From the NCBI GenBank assembly GCA_947379975.1, contig CANCPF010000016.1, positions 1-46,090 on the forward strand: a stretch of 46,090 nt of DNA, given 5' to 3'. Below, in pieces: positions 1 to 9,623 of this stretch. Each line of letters opens with the position of its first letter. The stretch's first letter is position 1. The notes under the pieces are model-generated. The model saw only the letters and a list, made by a program, of their open reading frames with translations, was not told the origin of the DNA and searched no databases. The DNA comes from Methylophilaceae bacterium. Its GTDB lineage: Bacteria > Pseudomonadota > Gammaproteobacteria > Burkholderiales > Methylophilaceae. A program made the translations under genes and the position numbers.

Positions 1-846
1 GATGTAGATGCGATAAAAGCTGGCTCTGTGAAAAAAGTGTTAAGTCTGTTAGAAGACATGGCTGAAAATAAGCCTGAAGATTACACAAAATTCTATACAG
101 AATTCGGCCGTGTTTTAAAAGAAGGTCCGGGCGAAGATTTTGCCAATAAAGACAAAATTGCAGGTTTGTTAAGATTCGCCTCAACTAAGGCAGACAACGA
201 TGATCAAGAGGTATCGTTGAAAGACTATATTGCACGCATGCAGCCCGAGCAAGAGGTGATTTATTATATTACCGCCGATAGTTTTGCTGCAGCGCAGCAT
301 AGCCCGCATTTAGAAATTTTCCGCAAGAAAGGCATTGAAGTATTGTTGATGTCTGACCGCGTAGACGAATGGCTATTGAGCAGTTTGACTGAATTTGAAG
401 GCAAAAAATTACAGTCTATCGCTAAGGGCGATTTAGATTTAGGTAAGCTTGAGTCTGAAACGGAAAAAGAGATCCAAAAGAAAATTGAAGAAGAAGCTAA
501 AACGCTAGTGGAACGCATTAAACAAGCATTAGGTGAGCAGGTTAAGGATGTACGTGTGACGCATCGCTTAACTGATTCACCAGCCTGTTTAGTTAGCGAT
601 GCACAAGATTTATCTGGCAATTTAGCGCGTATGTTAAAAGCGGCAGGTCAAAGCGCACCCGAGGCGAAGCCTATTTTAGAAATTAATCCTGCACACAAGC
701 TAGTGAAACGTCTAGAAAATGAGTCTGCTGATGCGGTATTTAGTGATTTAGCGTTAGTGTTGTTTGATCAAGCTTTGCTGGCTGAAGGCGGTACATTGGA
801 TGATCCGGCAAGTTTTGTTAAGCGTATGAACAGTTTGATTAGTTAA
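1..846 (+). CDS. htpG: Chaperone protein HtpG (Hsp90), C-terminal part
   Basis: This is the 3' end of a bacterial Hsp90 gene. The reading frame is open from base 1, so the gene begins outside the window, and the GTG at 28 is an internal codon rather than a start. About 281 codons are present. They cover the end of the middle domain (YYITADS and the VLLMSDRVDEWLLSSLTEFEGK region, both Hsp90 hallmarks) and the C-terminal dimerisation domain (LTDSPACLV, NPAHKLVKRL). HtpG is a cytosolic ATP-dependent chaperone whose ATP-binding N-terminal domain is not in view. The gene ends 137 bases before a strong intrinsic terminator, so it is probably the last or only gene of its transcript. Confidence 0.95.
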   Translation, partial: DVDAIKAGSVKKVLSLLEDMAENKPEDYTKFYTEFGRVLKEGPGEDFANKDKIAGLLRFASTKADNDDQEVSLKDYIARMQPEQEVIYYITADSFAAAQHSPHLEIFRKKGIEVLLMSDRVDEWLLSSLTEFEGKKLQSIAKGDLDLGKLESETEKEIQKKIEEEAKTLVERIKQALGEQVKDVRVTHRLTDSPACLVSDAQDLSGNLARMLKAAGQSAPEAKPILEINPAHKLVKRLENESADAVFSDLALVLFDQALLAEGGTLDDPASFVKRMNSLIS

Positions 847-982
847 ATTATTGGATCACTTGTTAATGGCTGATTTATGTTTATTCTTTGATTTTTAACA
901 TAACAATTATTTTATCTTGAAAATCGGCTCATTTATTGATTGTTTGTAAAAACAATAGTGTTATCAGATCAGTCTTTATAAG

Positions 983-1013
983 CGCCACTTGCGTAATCAA
1001 GTGGCGTTTTTTT
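983..1013 (+). terminator. Intrinsic terminator after htpG
   Basis: A perfect 9-bp stem (CGCCACTTG at 983-991 with CAAGTGGCG at 998-1006) encloses a 6-nt loop and is followed by seven T residues. It is GC-rich against an AT-rich background and lies downstream of htpG. Confidence 0.9.
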
Positions 1014-1057
1014 CGTACATGTAACCACGCTAAGCTGTAAAGTTAAAATAATAAAAT

Positions 1058-1090
1058 AAACTTTAGTATATTTATATAAACTTTAGTATA
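1058..1090. repeat. Two direct copies of a 13-bp AT-rich motif
   Basis: AAACTTTAGTATA occurs at 1058-1070 and again at 1078-1090, exactly 20 bp apart (about two helical turns). The rest of the 514-bp gap 847-1360 holds the htpG terminator, a small stem (ATGCTGGC at 1249-1256 with GCC-A-AGCAT at 1263-1271) and no convincing gene. The repeat could be a regulator site for the downstream cyclic-di-GMP gene or simple AT-rich redundancy. Confidence 0.45.
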
Positions 1091-1360
1091 AATATATTAT
1101 TATTCGCAGGTAGTTAATTATGTCTAGTCCTAAACAAAAACTTGGCGAAATCTGAATGTTATGAGATTGAGATTTGCTTGCATGGAAATTTAATAGTAGT
1201 TGCAATTTAGTCTGACCAAAAAATTATTCTTAATTGCTGATCATTCTTATGCTGGCTTTATGGCCAAGCATCAATTTATCGTTACAAGCGAAGTTTTTAA
1301 AAGTATTAATATTAATTATCTGGCTTAGTAGATAGTAAATTTAAGGTATTCATAACAATA

Positions 1361-4300
1361 ATGATTAACAATCTAAAATTATCGCGTATTACAAAAGACT
1401 TGTGGCTAAGCCTAACGCTAGCGATATTAATCATTTTTTGCTTCACTTTTCTTGCTTACGCGCAAGCTGAAAAGAAAATAGACAGGGTAAATGAGCTTAG
1501 GATTCAATCCTATTTGCTCGCGGAAGAGTTGCGTCAATCCTCTGACGATTTAACGCGCATGATTCGAACTTATATTGTTACTGGCAACGTTTTGTATAAA
1601 AAACACTATCAAGAGATTCTTGATATACGCGATGGCAAACAGTCGCGGCCGTTGGCAAACAACTATATATATTGGGATCTAGTGCTTGCAGATGACGTTA
1701 GACCAAGAGTTAGTGGGCTAAAAATTTCGTTGATGGCGCTGATAAAAAAAACTGGTATTACTCAAGCTGAGTTTGATCGCCTTTCTAAGGCAAAGGCTGA
1801 ATCTGACGCCTTAGTAAGCATAGAAGATGCAGCAATGAAGTTGGTTGATTCAACGCCTAGATTTACTGTTGCTAATCAAACAAAGGCAAGCATGATGCTA
1901 AATGATGCTAGCTACCATCAGGCTAAGGCCAAGGTAATGCAGCCAGTCAGTGAGTTTTATCAGATGATGGGTCAGCGCACGTTAGATACTGTTCATTATG
2001 CTGAGACTGTTGCATTAGTATTGCGCATGCTCGTCATATCTTTAGGTATTCTACTGGCGTACATGCTATGGCAAGCGCATCGAAAGTTGGCTAGGACATT
2101 AGGTGCCCCTCTTGATGAGCTAAATATTTATTTCAAAAAAATAGGTGCTGGTAATTTATCTTGCAAGGTTCCCGTTACTATGGGGATGGAAAACAGCGTG
2201 ATGGCTTGGCTGTCAGAGATGCAGATTCAATTTGCCAAAATAATTGCCGATCATGATGCAATGGCTATTAGGAATCTTCGGCAAACGCAACTTTATGAAG
2301 CTTTAAGTCAATGTAATCAGGCTGTTGTTCGTTGCAAAAGCGCCGAAGAACTATTCTTACAAATCTGTCATGATGCGGTGACTTTTGGCGGAATGAAAAT
2401 GGCTTGGCTTGGATTGTTTAATGAGGAAACTCAGTTGATTAAACCGGTTGCAGCTTATGGCGAAGGTATAGAGTATTTAGATAAAATTAGAATTTCCGCT
2501 AATGGCAATGATAAGGATGGACGCGGCCCAAGCGCGACTGCATTCCGTGAAAATAAGGCTTGTTGGTGCTCGGATTTTTCACAATATCTAGAGACCAGTG
2601 TATTGCAAGAATTTAGCGCTAAATTCGGATGGGGTGCATTGGCAGCGTTACCGATACATTGCAGGGGTAAGGTAATAGGTACGTTTAACATTTATTCGTA
2701 CGATGATAGTATTTTTGATCAGGCTGGTAAAAGTCTGTTACTTGAAATGTCAGCAGAAGTTGATTACGCACTGGATAAATTTCAAATTGAAATTGAACGT
2801 ATCCAGTTGAAAGATGAGCTGCTGGAAAGTGAAGGAAGCATCAAATTAGTGCTTGAAAACTCAATAGATGCAATTATTAATATAGATAGTAATGGCTTCG
2901 TCATCGCTTGGAATGCGGCAGCATCTAATATTTTTGGCTATGATCGCGAAGACGCGTTAGGGCAGAGGTTATCTGAACTTGTTATTCCGGTTAGAAACAG
3001 AGATGCTCACAATCATGGCATGCAACGGCTGATAGCAAGCAATCAATCAGAAATGATAGGCAGGCGTATTGAAATGGATGCCTTGCGAAGCGATGGCATA
3101 GAGTTTCCCGTGGAAATGTCAGTTGTACAAATTCAGCGTGGGCCTCATGTATTTTTCAGTGCTTTTATTCGAGACATTACCGAGCGTAGGGAATCTGAAA
3201 CTAAAATTCAGCGATTTGCACATTTTGATACGCTGACCGGCTTGCCTAATAGAAGCCTGTTAAATGAGCATTTTCAACATGCGCTCAATTTAGTAAAGCA
3301 AGGTAATGGAAAGTTAGCCGTTATATTCCTTGATCTCGATCATTTTAAGGATATTAACGATACATTAGGGCACAGTGTTGGCGATGTGTTGTTGAAAGAG
3401 CTAGCAGTTCGGCTAAAGACTTTATTACGTGATGAGGATACGTTATCGCGCTTAGGTGGAGACGAGTTCATTTTAATCCTTCCTGGTATAGATGCCGTTG
3501 GTGCCGCGAATGTGTCAAAAAAATTACTGACGTTGATGTCGGAGTCTTATCGTATTGTACCTTATGAGCTAATTGTAACCGGTTCTATAGGTGTTGCTCT
3601 TTATCCGGACGATGGTGCCGACTTAGAAATACTCTCGCAAAAAGCTGATACTGCGATGTATCGTGCTAAACAAGAAGGGCGTAACGATTACCGCTTCTTT
3701 ACTGCTCAAATGCAGGCAAAATCAGTACGTAATCTGCAATTAATGACAGCCTTGCGCTATGCTTTAGAGCATAAACAATTAAGCTTGCATTACCAACCGC
3801 AGTTATCTATGCATAATGGCCAAATATTGGGCGCAGAGGCCTTATTACGTTGGCATCATCCTGAGTTAGGTGTTATATCACCCGCTGAATTCATTCCGCT
3901 AGCTGAAGAGTCTGGTTTAATTATATCTATAGGACAATGGGTATTACGTGAAGCTGTGCAGCAAGCTAAAAATTGGATGGATGCGGGACAAATTCCGCTG
4001 ATTATGGCAGTTAACCTTTCTGCAACGCAGTTCCGCCATCCTGATCTGCCTGATATGGTTACGCGTATTCTTAATGATGTGGGGCTAGCAGCAGAGTTTC
4101 TAGAATTAGAATTGACTGAAGGCGTTGCGATGAATGATCCGCAAGATGCCATTGCTGTGATGGATCGTTTACATGCGCTTGGTATTCGTATGTCGATAGA
4201 TGACTTCGGTACAGGCTACTCATCGCTGAGCTACCTCAAGAAATTTAAAGTTTATAAACTCAAAATTGACCAGTCGTTTGTTCGTGATATTAATACCGAT

Positions 4301-4495
4301 CCAGAGGATAAGGCTATTGTCAGTGCAGTTATTAGTATGGCACGAAGTCTAGGTCTGCAGACCATCGCGGAGGGTGTTGAGACCAAAGAGCAGATTAGCT
4401 ATTTACGTGAACAGGGTTGTAACGAAGTTCAGGGCTACTTCTATAGCAAGCCAGTAACTGCTGAGCAGTTTGAGCAGTTCATGAGAAACAGTTGA
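1361..4495 (+). CDS. Membrane GAF-PAS-GGDEF-EAL cyclic-di-GMP protein
   Basis: This 1044-residue protein is a putative diguanylate cyclase/phosphodiesterase. An N-terminal membrane segment (about 13-33) is followed by an extracytoplasmic sensor region, a second membrane segment (about 217-238) and a short HAMP-like linker. Next come a GAF domain (about 315-480), a PAS domain (about 490-610, ending in the usual DIT-ERR linker), a GGDEF domain with intact GGDEF near residue 702, and an EAL domain with intact EALLRW near 825 and DDFGTGYSSL. Both catalytic signatures are intact, so either or both activities are possible. The signal sensed is unknown. The gene stands alone between two intergenic gaps. 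The ribosome-binding site is weak, so the exact start is less certain than the domain call. Confidence 0.9.
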   Translation: MINNLKLSRITKDLWLSLTLAILIIFCFTFLAYAQAEKKIDRVNELRIQSYLLAEELRQSSDDLTRMIRTYIVTGNVLYKKHYQEILDIRDGKQSRPLANNYIYWDLVLADDVRPRVSGLKISLMALIKKTGITQAEFDRLSKAKAESDALVSIEDAAMKLVDSTPRFTVANQTKASMMLNDASYHQAKAKVMQPVSEFYQMMGQRTLDTVHYAETVALVLRMLVISLGILLAYMLWQAHRKLARTLGAPLDELNIYFKKIGAGNLSCKVPVTMGMENSVMAWLSEMQIQFAKIIADHDAMAIRNLRQTQLYEALSQCNQAVVRCKSAEELFLQICHDAVTFGGMKMAWLGLFNEETQLIKPVAAYGEGIEYLDKIRISANGNDKDGRGPSATAFRENKACWCSDFSQYLETSVLQEFSAKFGWGALAALPIHCRGKVIGTFNIYSYDDSIFDQAGKSLLLEMSAEVDYALDKFQIEIERIQLKDELLESEGSIKLVLENSIDAIINIDSNGFVIAWNAAASNIFGYDREDALGQRLSELVIPVRNRDAHNHGMQRLIASNQSEMIGRRIEMDALRSDGIEFPVEMSVVQIQRGPHVFFSAFIRDITERRESETKIQRFAHFDTLTGLPNRSLLNEHFQHALNLVKQGNGKLAVIFLDLDHFKDINDTLGHSVGDVLLKELAVRLKTLLRDEDTLSRLGGDEFILILPGIDAVGAANVSKKLLTLMSESYRIVPYELIVTGSIGVALYPDDGADLEILSQKADTAMYRAKQEGRNDYRFFTAQMQAKSVRNLQLMTALRYALEHKQLSLHYQPQLSMHNGQILGAEALLRWHHPELGVISPAEFIPLAEESGLIISIGQWVLREAVQQAKNWMDAGQIPLIMAVNLSATQFRHPDLPDMVTRILNDVGLAAEFLELELTEGVAMNDPQDAIAVMDRLHALGIRMSIDDFGTGYSSLSYLKKFKVYKLKIDQSFVRDINTDPEDKAIVSAVISMARSLGLQTIAEGVETKEQISYLREQGCNEVQGYFYSKPVTAEQFEQFMRNS

Positions 4496-4636
4496 ACTAC
4501 TTAGGCTATTATTCATAAAATAAGAAAAAATACGGCTAATGGATAATCTAATTAATTATTTTCAGCACAATATAGTGAATTTCTAATGGCCTAGTCTGAC
4601 TTTGTTAGCAGAATAAATCCTTCGTTCGTAAGTGGG

Positions 4637-4642
4637 TATAAT
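4637..4642 (+). promoter_or_regulatory. Possible -10 box upstream of glgP
   Basis: TATAAT matches the sigma-70 -10 consensus exactly, 49 bases before the glgP start. No good -35 hexamer is seen at 16-18 bases upstream, so this is a weak promoter call. The rest of the 195-bp gap 4496-4690 shows nothing else. Confidence 0.35.
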
Positions 4643-4690
4643 TTTTGCTAGAATATCTATAGTGATAACTAATTAGACTATGCAAAAAAG

Positions 4691-7282
4691 ATGACTATGA
4701 AAACTCCCGTAAAAAAAAGTGCTACTACCTCACCCATAAAAACCATTAATAGTGCTGAAAAAGCCAAAGTAGCTGGCGTAAAAGTAGTAAAAAATAAGCT
4801 AACTACTAAATCAAAAGTAGGTCAATCTGAAAATATAGGTTCAATTAATCAGTCACTTAGTAATCACTTGATGTTTTCTAGCTTTAAAACTAGCGAGAGT
4901 GCAACACCAAGAGATTGGTACCATACAGCAAGTCACACAGTGCGCGATCATGTGGTTGAGCGTTGGATTACAACCGCAGATGCCTATTATCGTGATGATC
5001 CAAAAAGAGTTTACTATTTATCACTCGAGTTCTTAATAGGGCGCATGCTGAGTAATGCTGCACTAAATTTGGGCATTAAAGATGAATTGAAAGATGGGCT
5101 AGCTTTATTGGGCCGAGATTTAGAAAATGTGGTTGAGATGGAAACTGATGCCGCTTTAGGCAACGGTGGCTTGGGTCGCCTTGCTGCATGCTTTTTAGAT
5201 TCAATGGCTACTATGGATATTCCTGCAGCTGGTTATGGCATTCGTTATGAATACGGGATGTTCAAGCAGACGATAGAAAACGGTCAGCAAGTTGAAAACC
5301 CTGACAATTGGTTGCGCTACGGTAATATTTGGGAATTTCAACGTCCAGAGTCGACCTACAATATTAAATTTCATGGGCATGTAGTGAAATTTCCAACCGA
5401 GGACGGCGAGTTTCAGCATTGGGTAGACGCTGAACATGTTGTGGCGATGGCTTACGATGTACCTGTGCCAGGTTACGGCACGGAAACAGTGAATACATTG
5501 CGTTTATGGTCAGCCAAAGCCGCACGTGAGTTTGATTTGCGCCACTTTAATGATGGTAATTACGAGCGTGCGGTTGAAGAACGTAATGAAACTGAGAATA
5601 TCTCTAAAGTGCTATACCCAAATGATAGTTCTGTATTGGGTAAAGAATTACGCCTAAAACAGCAATATTTCTTTGTTTCTGCTTCTATTCAAGATATATT
5701 GCGCCGCTTTCTAAGCTCTCACACCATCACCAAACAATCAGACTGGGATATTTTGCCAGACAAAATTGCTATTCAATTGAATGATACGCATCCTTCAATT
5801 GGCGTGGCTGAAATGATGTATCAATTAGTCGATAATCATCAATTACCGTGGGCAAAGGCTTGGTCTTTAGTGGTCAAGATATTTGCCTACACCAACCACA
5901 CCTTAATGCCTGAAGCGTTAGAAACTTGGTCTGTTGCGTTGTTTGAGAAATTGCTGCCGCGCCATTTAGAAATTATTTATCAAATTAATAAAGAGTTTTT
6001 AAATATGGTAAATCATCAGTTTCCTGGTGAAACTGATTTATTAACCCGTGTTTCTATTATTGATGAAACACATGGTCGTCGCGTGCGGATGGCGCATTTG
6101 GCGGTCGTTGGAAGCCATACCGTTAATGGTGTGGCGGCATTGCATAGTGAGCTATTGAAGGAAACTTTATTCGCTGACTTTAATCGCATTTATCCAGGTA
6201 AATTAACCAACGTAACTAACGGTATTACTCCGCGTCGCTGGCTGAATCAGGCTAATCCAGCGCTGACCAGTTTGCTAGAAAAAGCCATTGGTGCGGGCTT
6301 TAAAAAAGATCTCACACAAATCAAAAAAATCACGCCTTTAGCAAATGATGCTGATTTTAGAAAAGCTTTTGCCGCCGTAAAATTGGGCAATAAAATAAGA
6401 TTGGCCGAAAAGATAGAGCATCTAACTGGTATTAAGCTCAATACTAATAGCTTGTTTGACGTGCAAATTAAACGTATTCACGAATATAAGCGTCAGTTAC
6501 TTAACGTATTGCATGTCATTACTTTATATAATCGCATTCGCCACGGCGAACAAGGCGTTACGCCACGTACAGTAATCTTCGGCGGTAAGGCTGCGCCCGG
6601 TTATTGGATGGCGAAACAGATTATCCGTTTAATTAACGATGTCGCGGAAATCGTGAATAACGACCCTGCGGTTGGTGATCAATTGAAAGTAGTGTATTAC
6701 CCCAACTACGAGGTTTCAGCGGCGGAAATTTTGTTCCCCGGCAGTGATTTATCTGAACAAATTTCAACGGCGGGTACCGAGGCAAGCGGCACCGGCAATA
6801 TGAAAATGGCGCTTAACGGTGCGCTAACTATCGGTACATTAGATGGTGCTAACGTTGAGATTAAAGAAGAAGTGGGCGATGAAAATATATTCATATTTGG
6901 TTTAACGACGCCACAAGTGGCTGAAGTAAAAGCTAATGGCTACAATCCTCGTGATTATTACGATAATAATGAGACCTTAAAAATAGTGCTGGATATGATT
7001 TCCAGTGGATTTTTCTCGGTGGATGAGCCAAATCGCTATCAACCCATTGTAGATAACTTGCTTTATCATGGTGATCAATATTTATTACTTGCTGATTATG
7101 CTAGTTATATCGAAACGCAGGATAGAGTCGCTGGCGTTTACAAAAATCAGGACGAATGGACGCGTTTAGCCATTTTGAATGTAGCCAATATGGCTAAATT
7201 TTCAAGTGATCGAGCTATTGGTGAATACGCCAAAAACATATGGCATGTTAGTCCAAGTAAATCGGCTAAATTGAAAAAGTAG
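4691..7282 (+). CDS. glgP: Glycogen/starch (alpha-glucan) phosphorylase
   Basis: This enzyme releases glucose-1-phosphate from storage glucan using phosphate and pyridoxal phosphate. The 863-residue product carries the family blocks in order: YYLSLEFLIGR, GNGGLGRLAACFLDS, the QLNDTHPSIG region, TNVTNGITPRRWL, and the PLP-lysine block TEASGTGNMKMALNGALT near residue 700. It is longer than typical bacterial GlgP (about 800-830 residues). The excess is a Lys/Thr/Ser/Val-rich N-terminal tail of roughly 60 residues before the conserved start of the fold. An in-frame ATG two codons in (4697) is an alternative start, but it does not remove the tail. No other glycogen gene is adjacent. An inverted repeat just downstream probably ends transcription. 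Confidence 0.95.
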   Translation: MTMKTPVKKSATTSPIKTINSAEKAKVAGVKVVKNKLTTKSKVGQSENIGSINQSLSNHLMFSSFKTSESATPRDWYHTASHTVRDHVVERWITTADAYYRDDPKRVYYLSLEFLIGRMLSNAALNLGIKDELKDGLALLGRDLENVVEMETDAALGNGGLGRLAACFLDSMATMDIPAAGYGIRYEYGMFKQTIENGQQVENPDNWLRYGNIWEFQRPESTYNIKFHGHVVKFPTEDGEFQHWVDAEHVVAMAYDVPVPGYGTETVNTLRLWSAKAAREFDLRHFNDGNYERAVEERNETENISKVLYPNDSSVLGKELRLKQQYFFVSASIQDILRRFLSSHTITKQSDWDILPDKIAIQLNDTHPSIGVAEMMYQLVDNHQLPWAKAWSLVVKIFAYTNHTLMPEALETWSVALFEKLLPRHLEIIYQINKEFLNMVNHQFPGETDLLTRVSIIDETHGRRVRMAHLAVVGSHTVNGVAALHSELLKETLFADFNRIYPGKLTNVTNGITPRRWLNQANPALTSLLEKAIGAGFKKDLTQIKKITPLANDADFRKAFAAVKLGNKIRLAEKIEHLTGIKLNTNSLFDVQIKRIHEYKRQLLNVLHVITLYNRIRHGEQGVTPRTVIFGGKAAPGYWMAKQIIRLINDVAEIVNNDPAVGDQLKVVYYPNYEVSAAEILFPGSDLSEQISTAGTEASGTGNMKMALNGALTIGTLDGANVEIKEEVGDENIFIFGLTTPQVAEVKANGYNPRDYYDNNETLKIVLDMISSGFFSVDEPNRYQPIVDNLLYHGDQYLLLADYASYIETQDRVAGVYKNQDEWTRLAILNVANMAKFSSDRAIGEYAKNIWHVSPSKSAKLKK

Positions 7283-7302
7283 CTTTAGTTGCATGATACT
7301 TA

Positions 7303-7353
7303 TACGTAAATTATTAGCTATGGTCGTTTGATTAAGGTTTAATAATTTACGTA
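7303..7353. terminator. Long inverted repeat between convergent glgP and ridA
   Basis: TACGTAAATTATTA (7303-7316) is the exact reverse complement of TAATAATTTACGTA (7340-7353), giving 14-bp arms and a 23-nt loop. A second pair, TAGCTTTA (7280-7287) with TAAAGCTA (7352-7359), borders and partly overlaps it. The stem is AT-rich with no clear T tract. It lies in the gap between two convergent genes, so a bidirectional terminator or mRNA-end stem is the simplest reading. Confidence 0.5.
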
Positions 7354-7411
7354 AAGCTAGAAAATGTATGCTCGGGTGCTTGTGTAATATGAAGCTCTTT
7401 TAACTTCCTTT

Positions 7412-7786
7412 TTATGCTAGTGAAACAATTGCCTCGATTTCCACTAATACATCACGTGGTAGCTTAGCGACTTGCACGGTAGAACGTGCTGGTGCGTGGC
7501 CTACAAAAACTTCGCCATAAACACCGTTCATTGCCACAAAATCATCCAAATTTTTCAAAAATACCGTGGTTTTAATTACTTTAGACAAATCTGCACCAGC
7601 TGCTTCAATAACAGCTTTTAGGTTCGCTAGCACTTGCGTTGTTTGCACAATAATATCGCCATCGTTAAGCGAGCCATCTGCACGCAGTGGAATTTGGCCG
7701 GAAGTGAATAGTAAATTACCCACAACAATCGCTTGCGAATATGGGCCGATGGCAGCGGGCGCATTGGGAGTTTGAATGACGTGCAT
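7412..7786 (-). CDS. ridA: RidA family reactive imine/enamine deaminase
   Basis: This 124-residue protein is of normal length for RidA (YjgF/YER057c/UK114 family). It carries NAPAAIGPYSQA at the N-terminus and PARSTVQVAKLPRD near the C-terminus, including the conserved arginine that binds substrate carboxylates. RidA hydrolyses 2-aminoacrylate and related imines made by PLP enzymes, protecting PLP-dependent aminotransferases in the cytosol. It lies 108 bases downstream of, and on the same strand as, a MocR-type PLP regulator, close to a cluster with two PLP aminotransferases. An AAGG ribosome-binding site precedes the ATG. The specific substrate here is inferred only from the family. Confidence 0.9.
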   Translation of the reverse strand: MHVIQTPNAPAAIGPYSQAIVVGNLLFTSGQIPLRADGSLNDGDIIVQTTQVLANLKAVIEAAGADLSKVIKTTVFLKNLDDFVAMNGVYGEVFVGHAPARSTVQVAKLPRDVLVEIEAIVSLA

Positions 7787-7894
7787 ATGGAATACCTTTT
7801 TTATTGAAATTAATGTTAATAAATGTTTAGTGGGAATTTAAATATTACCTAATTTTTATCGCTCGAATCTTAGCGTGCAAAAATTCGTTAAGCG

Positions 7895-9445
7895 TCATTT
7901 TAGCGCAGACTGAATAAGCTCAGCCAGTAAATTTCCATAATGCGTAATGCGCTCAGTAGATGCGTAAGCATAACCAATGATTAGCCCTTTTTCGCGATTT
8001 TCAGCCATGCCGTAATGTGACAAGGGATAGACTCGAATGCCTTGTTCAGCGGCTAATTCGGCGATGCTGACATCATCACAGCTTTGATCAAATTCAACCA
8101 CTAAATGCAGCCCGGAATCTAGTGTAGATAAACGAGCGCCTACGCTGGCGATGGGTGCTAATGCGGCTTGCAGTAAGCGGCGACGCTCACCATAAATTAG
8201 ACGCAAGCGTCTGATGTTGCTGGAGAAATGACCTTCCTCAATAAAGTCTGCCAAAGTTGCCTGAATAAGCATTTGGCCTGGCCGCTGTAACTCATATAAG
8301 CCACTTTTGAAACATTCGATTAACTTTTCTGGGACTACTAAATAACCCAATCTAATGCCAGGGTAAATCACTTTTGAAAAAGTTCCTAAATAAAGGACTC
8401 TGCCGTTTTGATCCATGCCTTGTAACGATGAAATAGGACGTCCTTCAAACCTAAACTCGCTGTCGTAATCATCTTCAATAATCCATGCACCTACATTTTG
8501 TGCGTAATCTAGTAATAAGCGCCGGCGACCGTAACTCATTACCATACCTTTGGGATATTGGTGCGAAGGTGTGGTGTAAATCATGCGTGGCACCACTCTG
8601 AAATCTTGTGTGCTTGGCGCCATGCCTTCCTTATCCACATTAACCGGATGCAGTTGCAGGCCGTTTACTTCTAGCACGCGTCGTGCCGCCCAATAACCCG
8701 GATTTTCTACCCATACTTGGTCACCATGGTCTGTTAGTAAGCGAGCACACAAATCAATCGATTGTTGTGTGCCAGAGGTGATAAGGACTTGTTCGAAGGT
8801 CAAATTAACCGCACGTGATACTCGTAGATAATCAGCAATGGCTTTGCGTAAAGGTAAATAACCGCCTTCATGGCTGGAGTCGAGCATGCTGGGCTGAGGG
8901 ATGTTAGTGTTCGGAGTACGCCATTGGCGATTAAGTAAACGCCGCCAAAGTGTATAAGGAAAGCCAGAATAGTCGTCTTCACCAGGGGTGAATGGTTGGA
9001 TTTCGTGGCTTTTTTTATTGGGATGGTTTTGTGTGCTAGTTGAAATGCAGGCAGCCATGCCTCGTTTGGATAGTGCTGAATAATTATCGGCAAGTGTTGT
9101 TTTCGCTAAATCTTCAAGTTTGCTTACTATCACGTTTGCTACCGCACTTTTTTTTGTAAATTCATCTGGCTGCTCATAGCTCACGTAAGTGCCACTACCG
9201 CTTTTGGCTGCGACATAGCCTTCATCTAACAATTGTTCAAAAGCTGCCAGTATGGTGTTGCGCGATACGGATAAGTCTTGCGCTAAACTTCGTGTAGAAG
9301 GTAGACGTGCGCCAGCAGGCATTATTTGCTGGGTAATGGCACGGCGAATCGCTTCATACACACGTCGATGATTAGGCATGTTTAGCGGAAAGTTATCCCT
9401 AGCAAGTTCGGTTAATAGCCATTCAGAAATTACCAGTTGTTTCAT
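7895..9445 (-). CDS. MocR/GabR-type regulator (GntR HTH fused to aminotransferase fold)
   Basis: This 516-residue protein has an N-terminal GntR winged helix (about residues 20-95, with the LPSTRSLAQDLSVSRNTILAAFEQL signature spanning the recognition helix) joined by a linker to a fold-type-I aminotransferase domain (about 140-510). The PLP-binding lysine is in GTFSKVIYPG near residue 355, and IIEDDYDSEFR carries the PLP-ring aspartate. MocR proteins such as GabR, PdxR and TauR use PLP plus an amine or GABA as effector. It is divergent from the putrescine/GABA cluster, so it probably controls that cluster and responds to PLP with GABA or a related amine. GAGGA precedes the ATG. The effector and exact targets are inferred. 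Confidence 0.9.
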   Translation of the reverse strand: MKQLVISEWLLTELARDNFPLNMPNHRRVYEAIRRAITQQIMPAGARLPSTRSLAQDLSVSRNTILAAFEQLLDEGYVAAKSGSGTYVSYEQPDEFTKKSAVANVIVSKLEDLAKTTLADNYSALSKRGMAACISTSTQNHPNKKSHEIQPFTPGEDDYSGFPYTLWRRLLNRQWRTPNTNIPQPSMLDSSHEGGYLPLRKAIADYLRVSRAVNLTFEQVLITSGTQQSIDLCARLLTDHGDQVWVENPGYWAARRVLEVNGLQLHPVNVDKEGMAPSTQDFRVVPRMIYTTPSHQYPKGMVMSYGRRRLLLDYAQNVGAWIIEDDYDSEFRFEGRPISSLQGMDQNGRVLYLGTFSKVIYPGIRLGYLVVPEKLIECFKSGLYELQRPGQMLIQATLADFIEEGHFSSNIRRLRLIYGERRRLLQAALAPIASVGARLSTLDSGLHLVVEFDQSCDDVSIAELAAEQGIRVYPLSHYGMAENREKGLIIGYAYASTERITHYGNLLAELIQSALK

Positions 9446-9463
9446 CGTTGCGTATTCCTCACG

Positions 9464-9479
9464 TACTAAAATATTAGTA
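9464..9479. promoter_or_regulatory. Dyad TACTAA-N4-TTAGTA next to the MocR gene
   Basis: Perfect 6-bp inverted arms lie 19-34 bp upstream of the regulator's start. The core ACTAA/TTAGT recurs at 9624-9639 near the divergent catabolic operon. Candidate operator for the MocR regulator; the assignment is inference. Confidence 0.4.
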
Positions 9480-9623
9480 TCACTTTGCTACTCAATATTA
9501 AGTGGTTCTATTCATATAATTAAAATGGTACTTGTAGCATTACCAATTTTAGGAATAATATACTTAAAAGTGATAAACAAACATAAGCATCACAAATGCA
9601 GTAGTTATTAACCAATACAGTTC

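Noticed and set aside
1120..1155. Eleven-codon frame MSSPKQKLGEI followed by a stop
   Set aside because: It resembles the start of MshEN/GspE-type proteins but is far too short, and no further homologous sequence follows in any frame.
9378..9611. 77-codon plus-strand frame across the MocR start and promoter region
   Set aside because: It overlaps the well-supported regulator and its divergent promoter, and shows no family features.
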